Assembly: GCF_014191495.1 (NCBI RefSeq)
Contig: NZ_JACHWR010000002.1
Location: 1,364,001 to 1,428,000 of the forward strand
Direction of reading: 5' to 3'
Source: Nocardioides soli
GTDB lineage: Bacteria > Actinomycetota > Actinomycetes > Propionibacteriales > Nocardioidaceae
Length of the DNA stretch: 64,000 nt
The notes under the pieces: model-generated
Told to the model about the DNA's origin: nothing
Seen by the model: the letters and a program-made list of their open reading frames with translations, nothing else
Databases searched by the model: none
Translations under genes and position numbers: made by a program
Shown: positions 43,701 to 51,920 of the stretch, piece after piece
Layout of the letters: each line of letters begins with the position of its first letter
How positions within the stretch are numbered: the first letter of the stretch is position 1

Positions 43701-44665
43701 CCGCGGTGTCGGAGAATCCCATCGAGACCAGTGAGTGGCAGCGGCGCATCGAGGGGGAGTGGCACGGTCGCCCCGGGCTCTTCGACGCGCAGGGCAACCA
43801 CGTCGGCTTCGAGCGGGTCGATCGGGCGAGCGTCGTCGAGGACGGCGTCGCGCGCTACTGGATGAACACCCAGCTCGACGCCAGCGGCCCGCTGCGCAAC
43901 CGCTTCGAGCTCGGCGCGCAGTTCGACTTCGGCATCGTCGACTCCGACGAGAACCGCGTCTACTGCGGCCCGGACTTCTACGGCACCGGACAGCCCTACG
44001 GCCTGTTCGTCGACGCCCACTACTACTCGCCGGGCTGGCAGGCCGACCTGCGGACCTGGAACCAGGTGCTCGCCGACGGCGAGACCCAGGTCTACTCCTC
44101 GGTGCTGCACGACGGGTGGGCGGTGTGCGCGGTCTTCAACGGCGTGTACAAGCGCACCTTCGACGCCGACACCAACCCGGAGACCAGGCGGCTCGTCGAC
44201 GAGTGGATCGCGTTGGAGACCAGGCGCGGCTCGGTGCCGCAGGTGCTGCCGACCAAGGAGAAGGGCGCCTGGACCGGCAGCCTCTTCGTCAACGCCGCCG
44301 ACCAGAGCTCGCTGGGCGAGGTGCAGGTGACCATCGAGCACGAGCCGCTCTCGCTGCGTCGCGCCCGCCAGCAGGTGACGTGGGCCGGCGCGCTGGACCG
44401 CAGCTACGGCTTCGAGCGGGTCCGCGACGGCGCCCGCACCCAGTACGAGGGGCCCGAGGCGTTCGGCAACGCCACGTCGTACGGGCGCGCGCTCTTCACC
44501 AGCCAGCACCTCGTCGGCCCGGACGCCCGCGGCGTGGAGAAGATCAGGGGCCGCGAGGTCCTCATCGATCCCGACTCCCGCGAGCTCGCCGTCGTCTGGC
44601 AGCTCTTCCGCGGCGACACCACCACCCACTTCGTGCACGGTCTGCTGACCTGGGAGGCCCGGTGA
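43697..44665 (+). CDS. beta-rich protein of unknown function, two similar halves
   Basis: A 322-residue protein with no signal or membrane segment. It reads as two beta-rich halves, each opening with a W-x-G motif (RRIEGEWHGRPGLFDAQGNH; KEKGAWTGSLFVNAADQ) and containing G-x-E-V or F-x-G-x-Y strands, as in lipocalin or FABP-like barrels. Bilin lyases of the CpcS group and some heme-binding proteins have such folds, so a tetrapyrrole-carrier role is attractive but speculative. I cannot name the family. Start GTG 43697 and its stop both overlap neighbours. Confidence 0.6.
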   Translation: MTAVSENPIETSEWQRRIEGEWHGRPGLFDAQGNHVGFERVDRASVVEDGVARYWMNTQLDASGPLRNRFELGAQFDFGIVDSDENRVYCGPDFYGTGQPYGLFVDAHYYSPGWQADLRTWNQVLADGETQVYSSVLHDGWAVCAVFNGVYKRTFDADTNPETRRLVDEWIALETRRGSVPQVLPTKEKGAWTGSLFVNAADQSSLGEVQVTIEHEPLSLRRARQQVTWAGALDRSYGFERVRDGARTQYEGPEAFGNATSYGRALFTSQHLVGPDARGVEKIRGREVLIDPDSRELAVVWQLFRGDTTTHFVHGLLTWEAR

Positions 44666-45468
44666 CCGGCCGGGTCGTCGTCGTCACCGGCGGCACCCGC
44701 GGCATCGGCCTGGGCCTGGCCCGGGAGCTGCTGGCCCGCGACTGCCGGGTGGTGCTCTGCGGCCGCTCGGAGGAGAGCGTCCGGGGGGCGCTTGCCCGGC
44801 TCGACGCGGGCGACCGGGCCACCGGCGTGCCCGCCGACGTGACCTCACGGGCGTCGCTGCAGGCGCTGTGGGACCACGCGGTGGCGACGTACGGCCGCGT
44901 CGACGTCTGGATCAACAACGCCGGCGTGTCCGCGCCGCGCCGGCCGCTCACCGAGGTCGCCCCCGAGACCGTGGAGTCGGTCTTCGCGACCAACACCTTC
45001 GGTGCCGCCAACGGCAGTGTGGTCGCGCTCGCCGGGATGCAGCGGCAGGGGAGCGGCTGGATCTGGAACATGGAGGGCTTCGGCTCGACCGGGCAGGTCC
45101 AGGCCGGGATGGCGACGTACGGCGCGTCGAAGCGGGCCGTCACCTACTTGACCGAGACCCTGGTCAAGGAGGTCCGGGGCAGCGACGTGAAGGTCGGCCT
45201 GCTGTCGCCGGGCATCGTCGCCACGGACCTGCTCGTCGACGACTACGCCGGAGATCCGGAGGCGTTCGAGAAGGCGCGCAAGATCTTCAACATCCTCGGC
45301 GACCGGGTCGAGACCGTGACGCCCTGGCTGGCCGAGCGGCTGCTCCGGGCGCAGAAGTCCGGCACGCGCGTCGCCTGGCTGACCACCCCGAAGGCGATGA
45401 GCCGTTTCCTGACCGCGGGCCTCCGCAAGCGCGACATCTTCGCCGACGCCACGCCGGGTGCCGCCTGA
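44662..45468 (+). CDS. NYC1/NOL-like short-chain dehydrogenase
   Basis: A 268-residue SDR. The cofactor loop TGGTRGIG is at 9-16 and the catalytic YGASK at 153-157. Beyond the generic SDR core, DVWINNAGVSAPRRPLTEV, GSGWIWNMEGFGSTG, LLSPGIVATDLLVDD and KARKIFNILGDRVETVTPWL closely follow the plant chlorophyll b reductases NYC1 and NOL, which reduce the C7 formyl of chlorophyll b. A formyl-bearing tetrapyrrole would be the parallel substrate here. Similarity is judged by eye, but the N-M-E-G-F-G-S and F-N-I-L features are unusual for ordinary SDRs. Confidence 0.75.
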   Translation: MTGRVVVVTGGTRGIGLGLARELLARDCRVVLCGRSEESVRGALARLDAGDRATGVPADVTSRASLQALWDHAVATYGRVDVWINNAGVSAPRRPLTEVAPETVESVFATNTFGAANGSVVALAGMQRQGSGWIWNMEGFGSTGQVQAGMATYGASKRAVTYLTETLVKEVRGSDVKVGLLSPGIVATDLLVDDYAGDPEAFEKARKIFNILGDRVETVTPWLAERLLRAQKSGTRVAWLTTPKAMSRFLTAGLRKRDIFADATPGAA

Positions 45469-46148
45469 TGGTGGTCGACCCCTGCACCGAGTACGGCCTG
45501 GCCCTGGCGATCGAGGACTTCGTGCCGGTGCTGCTCGCCGGCGCCGGCTCGGTAGTGCTCGGGTCGGCGGCCGGGCGGGTGCTGCCCGCCGTACGCCTGC
45601 CCGCGCTGCTGGCCGGCGCGCTGGTGACCCTCGGCGGCTTCGCCAAGGCGCTGTGGAAGCTGCTGGTCGCGGCCGAGCCGTGCCGCGACTACCCGGTGCT
45701 GGAGAACCTGCTCTTCCCGTGCCTGGCCTTCGGGTTCGCCGGCATCGCGTGCGCCCTGTGGGGCGTCCGGAATCGGCGTCAGGTGCCGTGGCCGCCGTTC
45801 CTGGTGCTGCCGGTGCTGGCCGGCGTCGCCGCACTGGTCGTGATGGACACCTGGCCGCTGCTGGTCGCGTCCGCGATCGGCGCCGTCACCGTCGGCGTGC
45901 TCGGCATCGGCATCTCGCGCCGTGAGGGTCACCGCCTCGGCGTCCTGTTCTTCGTCGTCTACATCGTCGGCACGCTCGTGCTGCCGCCGCTGGCCGCGCG
46001 CCCCCACCAGTCCGAGGAGCTGCAGTGGGGCGAGCAGCTGACCAACTCGATCGTCCAGCTGTGCTTCCTGCTCGGTGCCCTCGGCATCCGCAAGCGGGCG
46101 ACGCCGGCCGCGGACCCCACCCCCACCCAGGTAGGAGCACTCCAGTGA
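45468..46148 (+). CDS. seven-helix membrane protein, function unknown
   Basis: A 226-residue integral membrane protein with about seven hydrophobic segments (VPVLLAGAGSVVLGSAAG through LTNSIVQLCFLLGALGI). It has conserved-looking cysteines in the loops (VDPCTEYG, AEPCRDYPVLENLLFPCLA). It is embedded in the tetrapyrrole-like operon by one- and four-base overlaps, so a transport, quinone-linked or chaperone role for the pathway is possible. No family is recognised. Confidence 0.7.
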   Translation: MVVDPCTEYGLALAIEDFVPVLLAGAGSVVLGSAAGRVLPAVRLPALLAGALVTLGGFAKALWKLLVAAEPCRDYPVLENLLFPCLAFGFAGIACALWGVRNRRQVPWPPFLVLPVLAGVAALVVMDTWPLLVASAIGAVTVGVLGIGISRREGHRLGVLFFVVYIVGTLVLPPLAARPHQSEELQWGEQLTNSIVQLCFLLGALGIRKRATPAADPTPTQVGALQ

Positions 46149-46891
46149 CGGACCGCCTCGGCTACCGCCGCAAGTTCGGCGTGATCGCCCCGAGCACCAA
46201 CACCATCGTCCAGCCCGAGTTCGACATGATGCGGGTCCCGGGCGTCACCTCGCATTACGGCCGGATCCTGATCCGGGACGGCCGGATCGCCGACGACGAG
46301 GGCATGCAGAACCTGCTGGTCCAGATCCGGGCCGCGATGGCCGACTGCGTCGAGGGCGTCATGACCATGGAGCCCGACTACATGGTCATGGGGATGAGCG
46401 CCGAGACCTTCTGGGACGGCGTCGAGGGCAACCGCCAGTTCGTCCAGCAGATCAAGGATCTCTCCGGCGGTCTCGGCGTCGCCACCGGAGCCGAGGCGTG
46501 CGAGCGGGCGCTGCAGCTCTTCGGCGCGAGGAAGATCGGCATCGTCACGCCGTACACCCCGATCGGCGACGAGAACGTCCGCACCTTCTTCACCGAGCTC
46601 GGCTTCGAGGTCGGCCGGATCCGCGGCCTCTCCTGCGAGAGCGCCGTCGCGATCGCGCACGTCTCCGAGCAGACCCTGCGCGAGGCGATCCTCGAGGTCG
46701 ACGGGCCGGACGTCGACGCGATCGTGCAGTGCGGCACCAACCTGTGCATGGCCGAGCTCGCCGACGAGGCCGAGCGCTGGCTGGGCAAGCCCGTCATCGC
46801 GATCAACGCGGCCACCTGGTGGATGGCGCTGCGCGAGAACGGCATCGAGGACAAGGTGCACGGCTTCGGCTCGCTGCTCCGGGAGCGCTGA
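46145..46891 (+). CDS. maleate isomerase/arylmalonate decarboxylase family protein
   Basis: A 248-residue member of the Asp/Glu racemase-like superfamily. FGVIAPSTNTIVQPEFDMM matches the N-terminal motif of maleate cis-trans isomerase and AMDase. C196 in AIVQCGTNL is the second catalytic cysteine, but the first position lies in MVMGMSAETFW and has no Cys, as in arylmalonate decarboxylase. It could isomerise or decarboxylate a substituted maleate or malonate. The start GTG overlaps the preceding stop; it is the last gene of the 39858-46891 operon. Confidence 0.82.
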   Translation: MTDRLGYRRKFGVIAPSTNTIVQPEFDMMRVPGVTSHYGRILIRDGRIADDEGMQNLLVQIRAAMADCVEGVMTMEPDYMVMGMSAETFWDGVEGNRQFVQQIKDLSGGLGVATGAEACERALQLFGARKIGIVTPYTPIGDENVRTFFTELGFEVGRIRGLSCESAVAIAHVSEQTLREAILEVDGPDVDAIVQCGTNLCMAELADEAERWLGKPVIAINAATWWMALRENGIEDKVHGFGSLLRER

Positions 46892-46910
46892 GCGCCGGTC
46901 CGCGCCGCTC

Positions 46911-46916
46911 TACGCT
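46911..46916 (+). promoter_or_regulatory. leaderless -10 for the 46924 gene
   Basis: TACGCT followed by seven bases and the GTG at 46924. This is the TANNNT-then-start layout seen repeatedly in the window. Confidence 0.45.
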
Positions 46917-46923
46917 GACGTCC

Positions 46924-47082
46924 GTGTACGCCGCTCTCTGGCGCCTGCTCCCCGGGCCGACCTGGCTGAAGGTCGCCCAGGCGCTCGTCCTCGTCGCCCT
47001 CCTGACCTGGGCGCTGCTCGCCTGGGTCTTCCCCGCCGTCGAGCCCCACCTGCCCTTCGACCGGATCACCGTCGGCGACTAA
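46924..47082 (+). CDS. small conserved actinobacterial membrane protein
   Basis: A 52-residue protein: LWRLLPGPTWLKVAQALVLVALLTWALLAWVFPAVEPHLPFDRITVGD without the first residues. One membrane helix is followed by a short tail ending near V-G. I recognise this small W-R-x-L-P-G-P / F-P-x-V-x-P type from other actinobacteria, where it is uncharacterised. It has its own leaderless promoter, so it is separate from the catabolic operon. Confidence 0.7.
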   Translation: MYAALWRLLPGPTWLKVAQALVLVALLTWALLAWVFPAVEPHLPFDRITVGD

Positions 47083-47110
47083 GCACCCGCGGGTGTCGGT
47101 CGAGGCGGGT

Positions 47111-47182
47111 CCACAGTGGTTGAGGAAGGCGCGTCCACGGTGGTTGAGGAAGGCGCGCCCACGGTGGTTGAGGAAGGCGCGC
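47111..47182 (+). repeat. 24-bp tandem repeat, three units
   Basis: Three head-to-tail copies (47111-47134, 47135-47158, 47159-47182) of CCACGGTGGTTGAGGAAGGC plus four more bases. The unit is the left half of the palindromic elements that follow. A 12-base palindrome CACCCGCGGGTG at 47084-47095 precedes them. Confidence 0.85.
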
Positions 47183-47669
47183 TAGCGCCTGTCTCGAAAC
47201 CACCATCCGGGTCGGGGCTGGGTCGTGTGGGGTACGTGGTTTCGAGACGGTTGCTAGCGCAACCTCCTCAACCACCGTGGTCCGGCGCACGGTGGTTGAG
47301 GAAGGCGCGCTAGCGCCTGTCTCGAAACCACCTGCCGCGCGGTGGGGCTGGTGTCGTCGTCCTCCCGGCGGCGCCAGTGTGGGCGCGCGTCCTCCGCCGT
47401 CAAGGATTCCCTGCGGCGGCTTCGCCGTCCTTGACGGCTCCTCCCGCGCACCCCGTTGGCGCCTATCGGGAGGGCGCCGACCTGTGGTCGGGACGCGCGT
47501 TGGCTGGGTGGGTTTCGAGACGGTTGCTAGCGCAACCTCCTCAACCGCCGTCGTCGGGGGTCACGGTGGTTGAGGTGCGAGGGCCGCCAGGCCCGAGCCT
47601 CTAAACCACCCGCGCCGGGACACGGTGGTTGAGGTGCGAGGGCCGCCAGGCCCGAGCCTCGAAACCACC
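47163..47669. repeat. cluster of palindromic repeats (TGGTTGAGGAAGGC type)
   Basis: Six hairpin units: 47163-47204 and 47291-47332 (identical, GGTGGTTGAGGAAGGCGCGC to TCTCGAAACCACC), 47236-47276 and 47511-47546 (inverted, GGTTTCGAGACGGTTGCTAG to CTCAACC), and 47565-47610 and 47624-47669 (GGTGGTTGAGGTGCGAGGGC to GAGCCTCNAAACCACC). All share ends GGTGGTTGAGG and CGAAACCACC. A separate perfect 11-bp inverted repeat GCCGTCAAGGA lies at 47396-47406 and 47428-47438. The 713 bases from 47083 to 47795 hold these repeats and no credible gene. Confidence 0.85.
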
Positions 47670-47795
47670 CTCCACAGGACATCGATCCGGGTGTGGAAAA
47701 GCGCCCCGGCTCGTGACCTGTTCGTGACCCAGAACCCTGTGGAATAAGGGGATTCAGGGCCTTGAGTGTCGGTGGCGGGTGCTTGAGTAGACGGC

Positions 47796-49040
47796 ATGAC
47801 AGCACAGGCCACGCCGCGACACCGGGTGTCGACGACGACCGCGCAGATGCGCGACCTCGTCGACGCCGTGTCCGATGCGTCGGTGTGGTCCATGGACCCC
47901 ACCGAGGCCGGCGCGACGCTGGTCGAGCTGACCCGGCTGGCCGCGCAGGTCAGCGCACTGCAGGCCCGGGTCGCCGCGCACGCCGACACCATCCACGTCG
48001 GCGAAGAGGTCGGTGCGTCCAGTGCGGCGAACTGGCTGGCCCACCAGACCAAGACCACCCGGGCGGCGGCGTACGGCGCGGTGCGGCTCGGCCACGACCT
48101 CGAACAGCACTCCATGACGCGGGAGGCGCTCGCGGCCGGCGACATCGGCGTCGAGCAGGCGCGGGTCGTCATCCGGTGGGTCGACCGACTCCCCACCGAC
48201 CTCGGCGCACAGGTGCGCGAGAAGGCGGAGGCGCACCTGCTCGCCGAGGCCCGGCACCACGACGCCAAGGCGTTGGGTCGGCTGGGTCGGCGGCTGTGGG
48301 AGGTCATCGCCCCCGAGGAGGCCGACGCCCGAGAGGCCGAGATCCTGCAACGCCAGGAGGCGGCCGCGCTGCGGGCCTGCTCGGTCACGATGGTCGACGA
48401 CGGCGACGGCAAGACCCGGGGCCGGTTCACGCTGCCGACCTACCACGCAGCAGCGCTACGGAAGATGCTGATGGCCCTGGCCGCACCCAAGCACGTGGCG
48501 GCCACCCAAGGGCCTGGGGTCGAACGGCGGCCCGGTCCGGAGGCGTTGGGTCGGGCGCTGTGCGAGCTGATCGAGCGCTACCCGGTCGACCGGTTGCCGC
48601 AGGCCGGCGGGGTGAACGCCACCGTCGTGGTGGTCATCGACGAAGACACCCTCACCGGGCGGCTGGAGAAGGCCGGGATCCTCGACGCCGGCGACCAGAT
48701 CAGCCCCGGCATGGCGCGCCGGCTTGCCTGCGAGGCGGGGATCATCCCCGCCGTCCTCGGCGGCAACAGCGTTCCCCTGGACCTGGGTAGGCGGAGCCGC
48801 TACCACACCGAGCATCAGCGGATCGCGATGTTCCTGCGCGACCGCGGTTGCCGCGCCGAGGGCTGCGACCGCACGGCCGGCCTCCACGCCCACCACCAAC
48901 AGCACTGGGGCGACGGCGGCCACACCAACCTCGACGACGGCGCGTCCCTGTGCGCCTGGCACCACACCCTCATCCACGACCCGGCCTACGTGACGACGTA
49001 CCTCCCCACCGGGAAGATCCAGTTCCACCGAAGAACGTGA
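47796..49040 (+). CDS. DUF222 / HNH endonuclease domain protein (REP13E12-like)
   Basis: A 414-residue protein with an N-terminal DUF222 helical region (about 20-330) and a C-terminal HNH motif: GCRAEGCDRTAGLHAHHQQHWGDGGHTNLDDGASLCAWHH supplies the zinc cysteines and catalytic histidines across residues 345-390. This is the family of the mycobacterial 13E12 repeat proteins, abundant in multiple copies in Nocardioides-like genomes. Activity is untested; a nicking or homing function is suspected. It lies directly after the repeat cluster, which may be its target or remnant. Confidence 0.9.
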   Translation: MTAQATPRHRVSTTTAQMRDLVDAVSDASVWSMDPTEAGATLVELTRLAAQVSALQARVAAHADTIHVGEEVGASSAANWLAHQTKTTRAAAYGAVRLGHDLEQHSMTREALAAGDIGVEQARVVIRWVDRLPTDLGAQVREKAEAHLLAEARHHDAKALGRLGRRLWEVIAPEEADAREAEILQRQEAAALRACSVTMVDDGDGKTRGRFTLPTYHAAALRKMLMALAAPKHVAATQGPGVERRPGPEALGRALCELIERYPVDRLPQAGGVNATVVVVIDEDTLTGRLEKAGILDAGDQISPGMARRLACEAGIIPAVLGGNSVPLDLGRRSRYHTEHQRIAMFLRDRGCRAEGCDRTAGLHAHHQQHWGDGGHTNLDDGASLCAWHHTLIHDPAYVTTYLPTGKIQFHRRT

Positions 49041-49059
49041 GGGCGACCAGTTCCGGCGT

Positions 49060-49734
49060 TCAGGCGATCGCGGGCGGCGGGCCGGCGTCGGCGGCACGCC
49101 GCTCAACGAGCTGAGCGCCGACGACGAGGCGCTCGGTGGAGCTCCACCGAGGGTTGCAGGTGACGAGGGTGAGCGTGCGCTGGGTCGCCTTCTCGCCGGG
49201 ATGGCCGGCGACGGGCGCCAGCACCTCGGTGGCGTTCGGGCTGAGGATGCGTACCCAGGTCACGTCGTAGGTGAGCCAGCCGCCGTGGGTCTCCACGACG
49301 ATGGGGTCGCCGACCTCCAGCTCGTCGAGGTGCGCGAACGGCTCGCCGTGCGTCGCCCGGTGGCCGGCGACGGCGAAGTTGCCGACCTCGCCGGGTAGCG
49401 CGGTCGTGGGGAAGTGGCCGGGGCCGCGGGCCAGGTCGTCGTCGCCGACGCCCTCGACGACGACCCAGCTCCAGTCCGCGCCGAGCGCGGGGATGTGCAG
49501 GATGCCGAGGCCCTCGCCGGACTCGGGGCGTTCGCCGCGCTGCTCCTGGACCTGGCCGGTCCGCTGCTGCGCGTGGAAGTCGTCCTTGAGGTCGTCCTGG
49601 GCGGCGGCCGTGCGGTGGTTGGTCCACACCAGCAGGTAGAACACGAAAACCGCGAGCACGACTCCGGCGGTGATCGCCAGCTCGGCGCCCGCCCGAATAG
49701 TGATCCGTGCCACTGAAGTCCACCCGCCCTGCAC
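49060..49734 (-). CDS. class E sortase
   Basis: A 224-residue transpeptidase with an N-terminal membrane anchor (ITAGVVLAVFVFYLLVW) and an extracellular catalytic domain: H in NFAVAGHRATHG, catalytic C in TLTLVTCNPRWSSTERLVV with the following R. The ILHIPALGADWSWVVVEGV stretch and short length fit class E (actinobacterial) sortases. It joins surface proteins to peptidoglycan; two LPXTG proteins lie in the neighbouring ABC operon. GTG 49734 is chosen since TATATT (minus, 49741-49746) lies six bases before it, a leaderless promoter; GTG 49713 is an alternative. Confidence 0.9.
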   Translation of the reverse strand: MQGGWTSVARITIRAGAELAITAGVVLAVFVFYLLVWTNHRTAAAQDDLKDDFHAQQRTGQVQEQRGERPESGEGLGILHIPALGADWSWVVVEGVGDDDLARGPGHFPTTALPGEVGNFAVAGHRATHGEPFAHLDELEVGDPIVVETHGGWLTYDVTWVRILSPNATEVLAPVAGHPGEKATQRTLTLVTCNPRWSSTERLVVGAQLVERRAADAGPPPAIA

Positions 49735-49740
49735 CGAATG

Positions 49741-49746
49741 AATATA
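49741..49746 (-). promoter_or_regulatory. leaderless -10 for the sortase gene
   Basis: On minus, TATATT followed by CATTCG and the GTG at 49734. The region to 49790 also holds a short palindrome GCCCG-AA-CGGGC that may serve the divergent surface-protein gene. Confidence 0.5.
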
Positions 49747-49790
49747 TCATCGCGGAATTGCCCGAACGGGCTCCGACGGTGGAGGTGTCG

Positions 49791-49811
49791 ATGAGGCTGG
49801 CCGAAGCATGA
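49791..49811 (+). CDS. six-residue upstream ORF MRLAEA
   Basis: ATG 49791 has a strong GGAGG six bases upstream; the ORF stops at TGA 49809-49811, overlapping the ATG (49808) of the large surface-protein gene. The surface-protein ATG lacks its own ribosome binding site, so translation is probably coupled through this mini-ORF. Confidence 0.45.
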   Translation: MRLAEA

Positions 49812-51847
49812 GGCGGGTTCGCGCCGTCGCCGCGCTGCTCCTGGCCGGCACCGCCGTGTCGTACGGCGCGGCGGTCGCGCCGGCCGCCGCGGTCGCGAGT
49901 CCGGCAGGTGGCTGCTGGGCCTACGTGCCGGGCGGTGCCGCACTCGACTCGCCGCCGGCCTCCGACATCTCCGTCGGGCTGGGGGCGTGGACCACCGTCC
50001 CCGACGGTGGGTTCGGCCTCGAGACCGCCGGCGCCACCGCTGTGGGCGGCACCCGCGTGGCACAGGTCGAGATCGCGAGCGGACCGGTCCTCTCCGCGCA
50101 GGACGACCTCAGCGGCACCGCGACGTTCCTGCTCTCGGTCGACGGGGTCCCGTTGGCGGCGCCGGCCGACGCGGCGTTCACCGTCGCGGCCGGTGAGCCG
50201 GTCGAGGGTCTGGAGGCCAGCGTCCCGATCCCGATCGCCGCCGCGGGCCCGCACCAGGTCCGCCTGGAGGCCGTCTACTTCGACGCGCCCGCGTCGTCGT
50301 TGCGCGTGGCCTGCAACGGCCAGACGCAGGGCCAGCCATCGCCCGGGACGAACCCGGCGACCACGCCGACCGCGACCGACGTGACGGCGGACTTCACCGC
50401 GGCCCCGGCCGCGTCGGCCACGATCACGGCGGTCGCCGACCAGGCCGTGCTCGACGCCGGCCGGCCCGCCGACGTGGCTTCCATCCGGATCGCCGGTCTG
50501 GCCTCGTCGGCCACCGCGACGCTGAGCCTGTGCGGCTCCGGCGGATCCTGCGCCGCCGTCGGAAGTGTGACGACCGCGGCCGACGGCTCCGCGACCACCT
50601 CCTTCACGGTGCCGGGCGGCGCACCGGTGGGTGCCGGCACGCTGCGGGTGGAGGACGAGGCCACCACCGTCTCGACCGGCTTCACGGTGCTCGGCGTGCA
50701 GCGGGTGGCGGCCGCCGAGGCGCTGGAGGCCGACGCCACGATCGTCACGCTGACCGGCACCGGCTGGGACCCGCAGCGCAAGGTCACCATCCGGGGGTAC
50801 GCCGGCACCAGCAGCTCCGTCGCCGCCACCGCGGACCCCGAGGTGGTCGCCGATGTCGACGCGACCGGCGCCTTCAGTGCCCAGTACGCGGTCTCGGACG
50901 AGGCGACCCGGTCGGTCATCGTCGACCAGGCGCGTTCGTCGAGCCACATCGGCGCCGTGTACCTGATCTCGGGTGTCATCGGCGGTGCCGCCACGCCCGA
51001 CGAGACCGACGACCCGGGGGAGGGGATCGACGGCGAGACCGGCGAGCCCGGCGGCTCCGAGACGCCCGTCGCCGAGACCCCCGAGAGTCCCGGCGGCGCC
51101 GTCACCACGCCGCTCGACCCGGATGCCGGGGTCGAGGACCCCGGTGACATCCCGGTGCCGGGGGACATCCCGGTCGACGACCCCGCCGGCGGAGCGGGCG
51201 CGGAGAGCGAGTCGGACGACCTGGCCGTCACGGAGGCGCGCCTCGTGGGCGAGTCGTCGTTCTCGGAGCTGTTCGGCGGCGCCCCGCAGCGCGACCTGGT
51301 CTTCCTCGTCGAGAACATCGGTGCGGAGACCGTCGAGAACCCGATCGTCCGGGTCTCGGTCGGCCGCTCCGACGACGTCGAGCCCGAGCTCGTCGGTGCG
51401 GACGTCGGCGCGCTCGATCCCGGCGAGCAGGCCGTCGTGACCGTGCCGCTCGAGCTGCCGATGGCGGCCTTCGGGTCGTACGTCGTCGTCGGGCAGGTCG
51501 GAGACACGGAGCCGGGTGCCTTCCGGGTCGAGTGGACGACGTATCCCTGGGGACTGTTCGCCGTCAACGCGCTGGCCCTGCTGCTCCTCGGGCTCGGTGT
51601 GCGGCACCGGCTCGACCTGCGCCGCCGGGCGCGCGCGGTCGCCCTCGACCTGCCCGACGGCGCGGCGGTCGTCGACCTGACGGCGGCGGACGCCTGGTGG
51701 GCCTACCGGGCCGGTGTCGGCCCCCGGCCCGTGCCGCGAGCGTCGCTCGCTCCGACGTCGGCCCCCACGGCGGACGAGCAGGTGCCGGGCGAGGCCGGTC
51801 GTCGACCTCGACGCGGCCGAGACGTGGTGGCGGAAGCGTTCCGGTGA
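49808..51847 (+). CDS. large secreted, membrane-anchored surface protein
   Basis: A 679-residue exported protein. Residues 1-30 form a signal peptide (RRVRAVAALLLAGTAVSYGA ending in A-x-A). Several beta-sandwich-like repeats follow (LETAGATAVGGTRVAQVEI, VASIRIAGLASSATATLSL, VTLTGTGWDPQRKVTIRG). Then comes an acidic Pro/Glu linker (about 400-465), a further strand-rich domain (DLVFLVENIGAETVENPIVRV) and a C-terminal membrane helix (FAVNALALLLLGLGV) with a basic cytoplasmic tail. It has no LPXTG motif. It lies between the sortase and the ABC transporter and may help bind or present a ligand. Function unknown. Confidence 0.72.
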   Translation: MRRVRAVAALLLAGTAVSYGAAVAPAAAVASPAGGCWAYVPGGAALDSPPASDISVGLGAWTTVPDGGFGLETAGATAVGGTRVAQVEIASGPVLSAQDDLSGTATFLLSVDGVPLAAPADAAFTVAAGEPVEGLEASVPIPIAAAGPHQVRLEAVYFDAPASSLRVACNGQTQGQPSPGTNPATTPTATDVTADFTAAPAASATITAVADQAVLDAGRPADVASIRIAGLASSATATLSLCGSGGSCAAVGSVTTAADGSATTSFTVPGGAPVGAGTLRVEDEATTVSTGFTVLGVQRVAAAEALEADATIVTLTGTGWDPQRKVTIRGYAGTSSSVAATADPEVVADVDATGAFSAQYAVSDEATRSVIVDQARSSSHIGAVYLISGVIGGAATPDETDDPGEGIDGETGEPGGSETPVAETPESPGGAVTTPLDPDAGVEDPGDIPVPGDIPVDDPAGGAGAESESDDLAVTEARLVGESSFSELFGGAPQRDLVFLVENIGAETVENPIVRVSVGRSDDVEPELVGADVGALDPGEQAVVTVPLELPMAAFGSYVVVGQVGDTEPGAFRVEWTTYPWGLFAVNALALLLLGLGVRHRLDLRRRARAVALDLPDGAAVVDLTAADAWWAYRAGVGPRPVPRASLAPTSAPTADEQVPGEAGRRPRRGRDVVAEAFR

Positions 51848-51877
51848 CGACACAACGAAGGCCTCCTAACTCACGCC

Positions 51878-51895
51878 AATATCGTATATTGTCTA
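51878..51895. promoter_or_regulatory. island motif site 5
   Basis: AATATCGTATATTGTCTA; GTATATTGTCTA fits RTATATNNTCTA, and AATATCGTATATT is a near palindrome. Matches site 3 at 15 of 18 positions. Located 25 bases before the ABC substrate-binding protein gene. Confidence 0.65.
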
Positions 51896-51920
51896 TCGAA
51901 CGTCGATCGAAGGGTGACTG

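Noticed and set aside
38244..46891. Reading the island as a steroid (hsa/kst), phenylacetate or simple aromatic-acid cluster
   Set aside because: No ring-cleaving extradiol or intradiol dioxygenase, thiolase, acyl-CoA ligase or KstR-type regulator is present, and the RCCR/NOL/PaO-like set is not part of those pathways.
47111..47669. Repeated units considered as a CRISPR array
   Set aside because: Unit lengths and orientations vary, spacers are not of constant size, units are palindromic and no cas gene is present.
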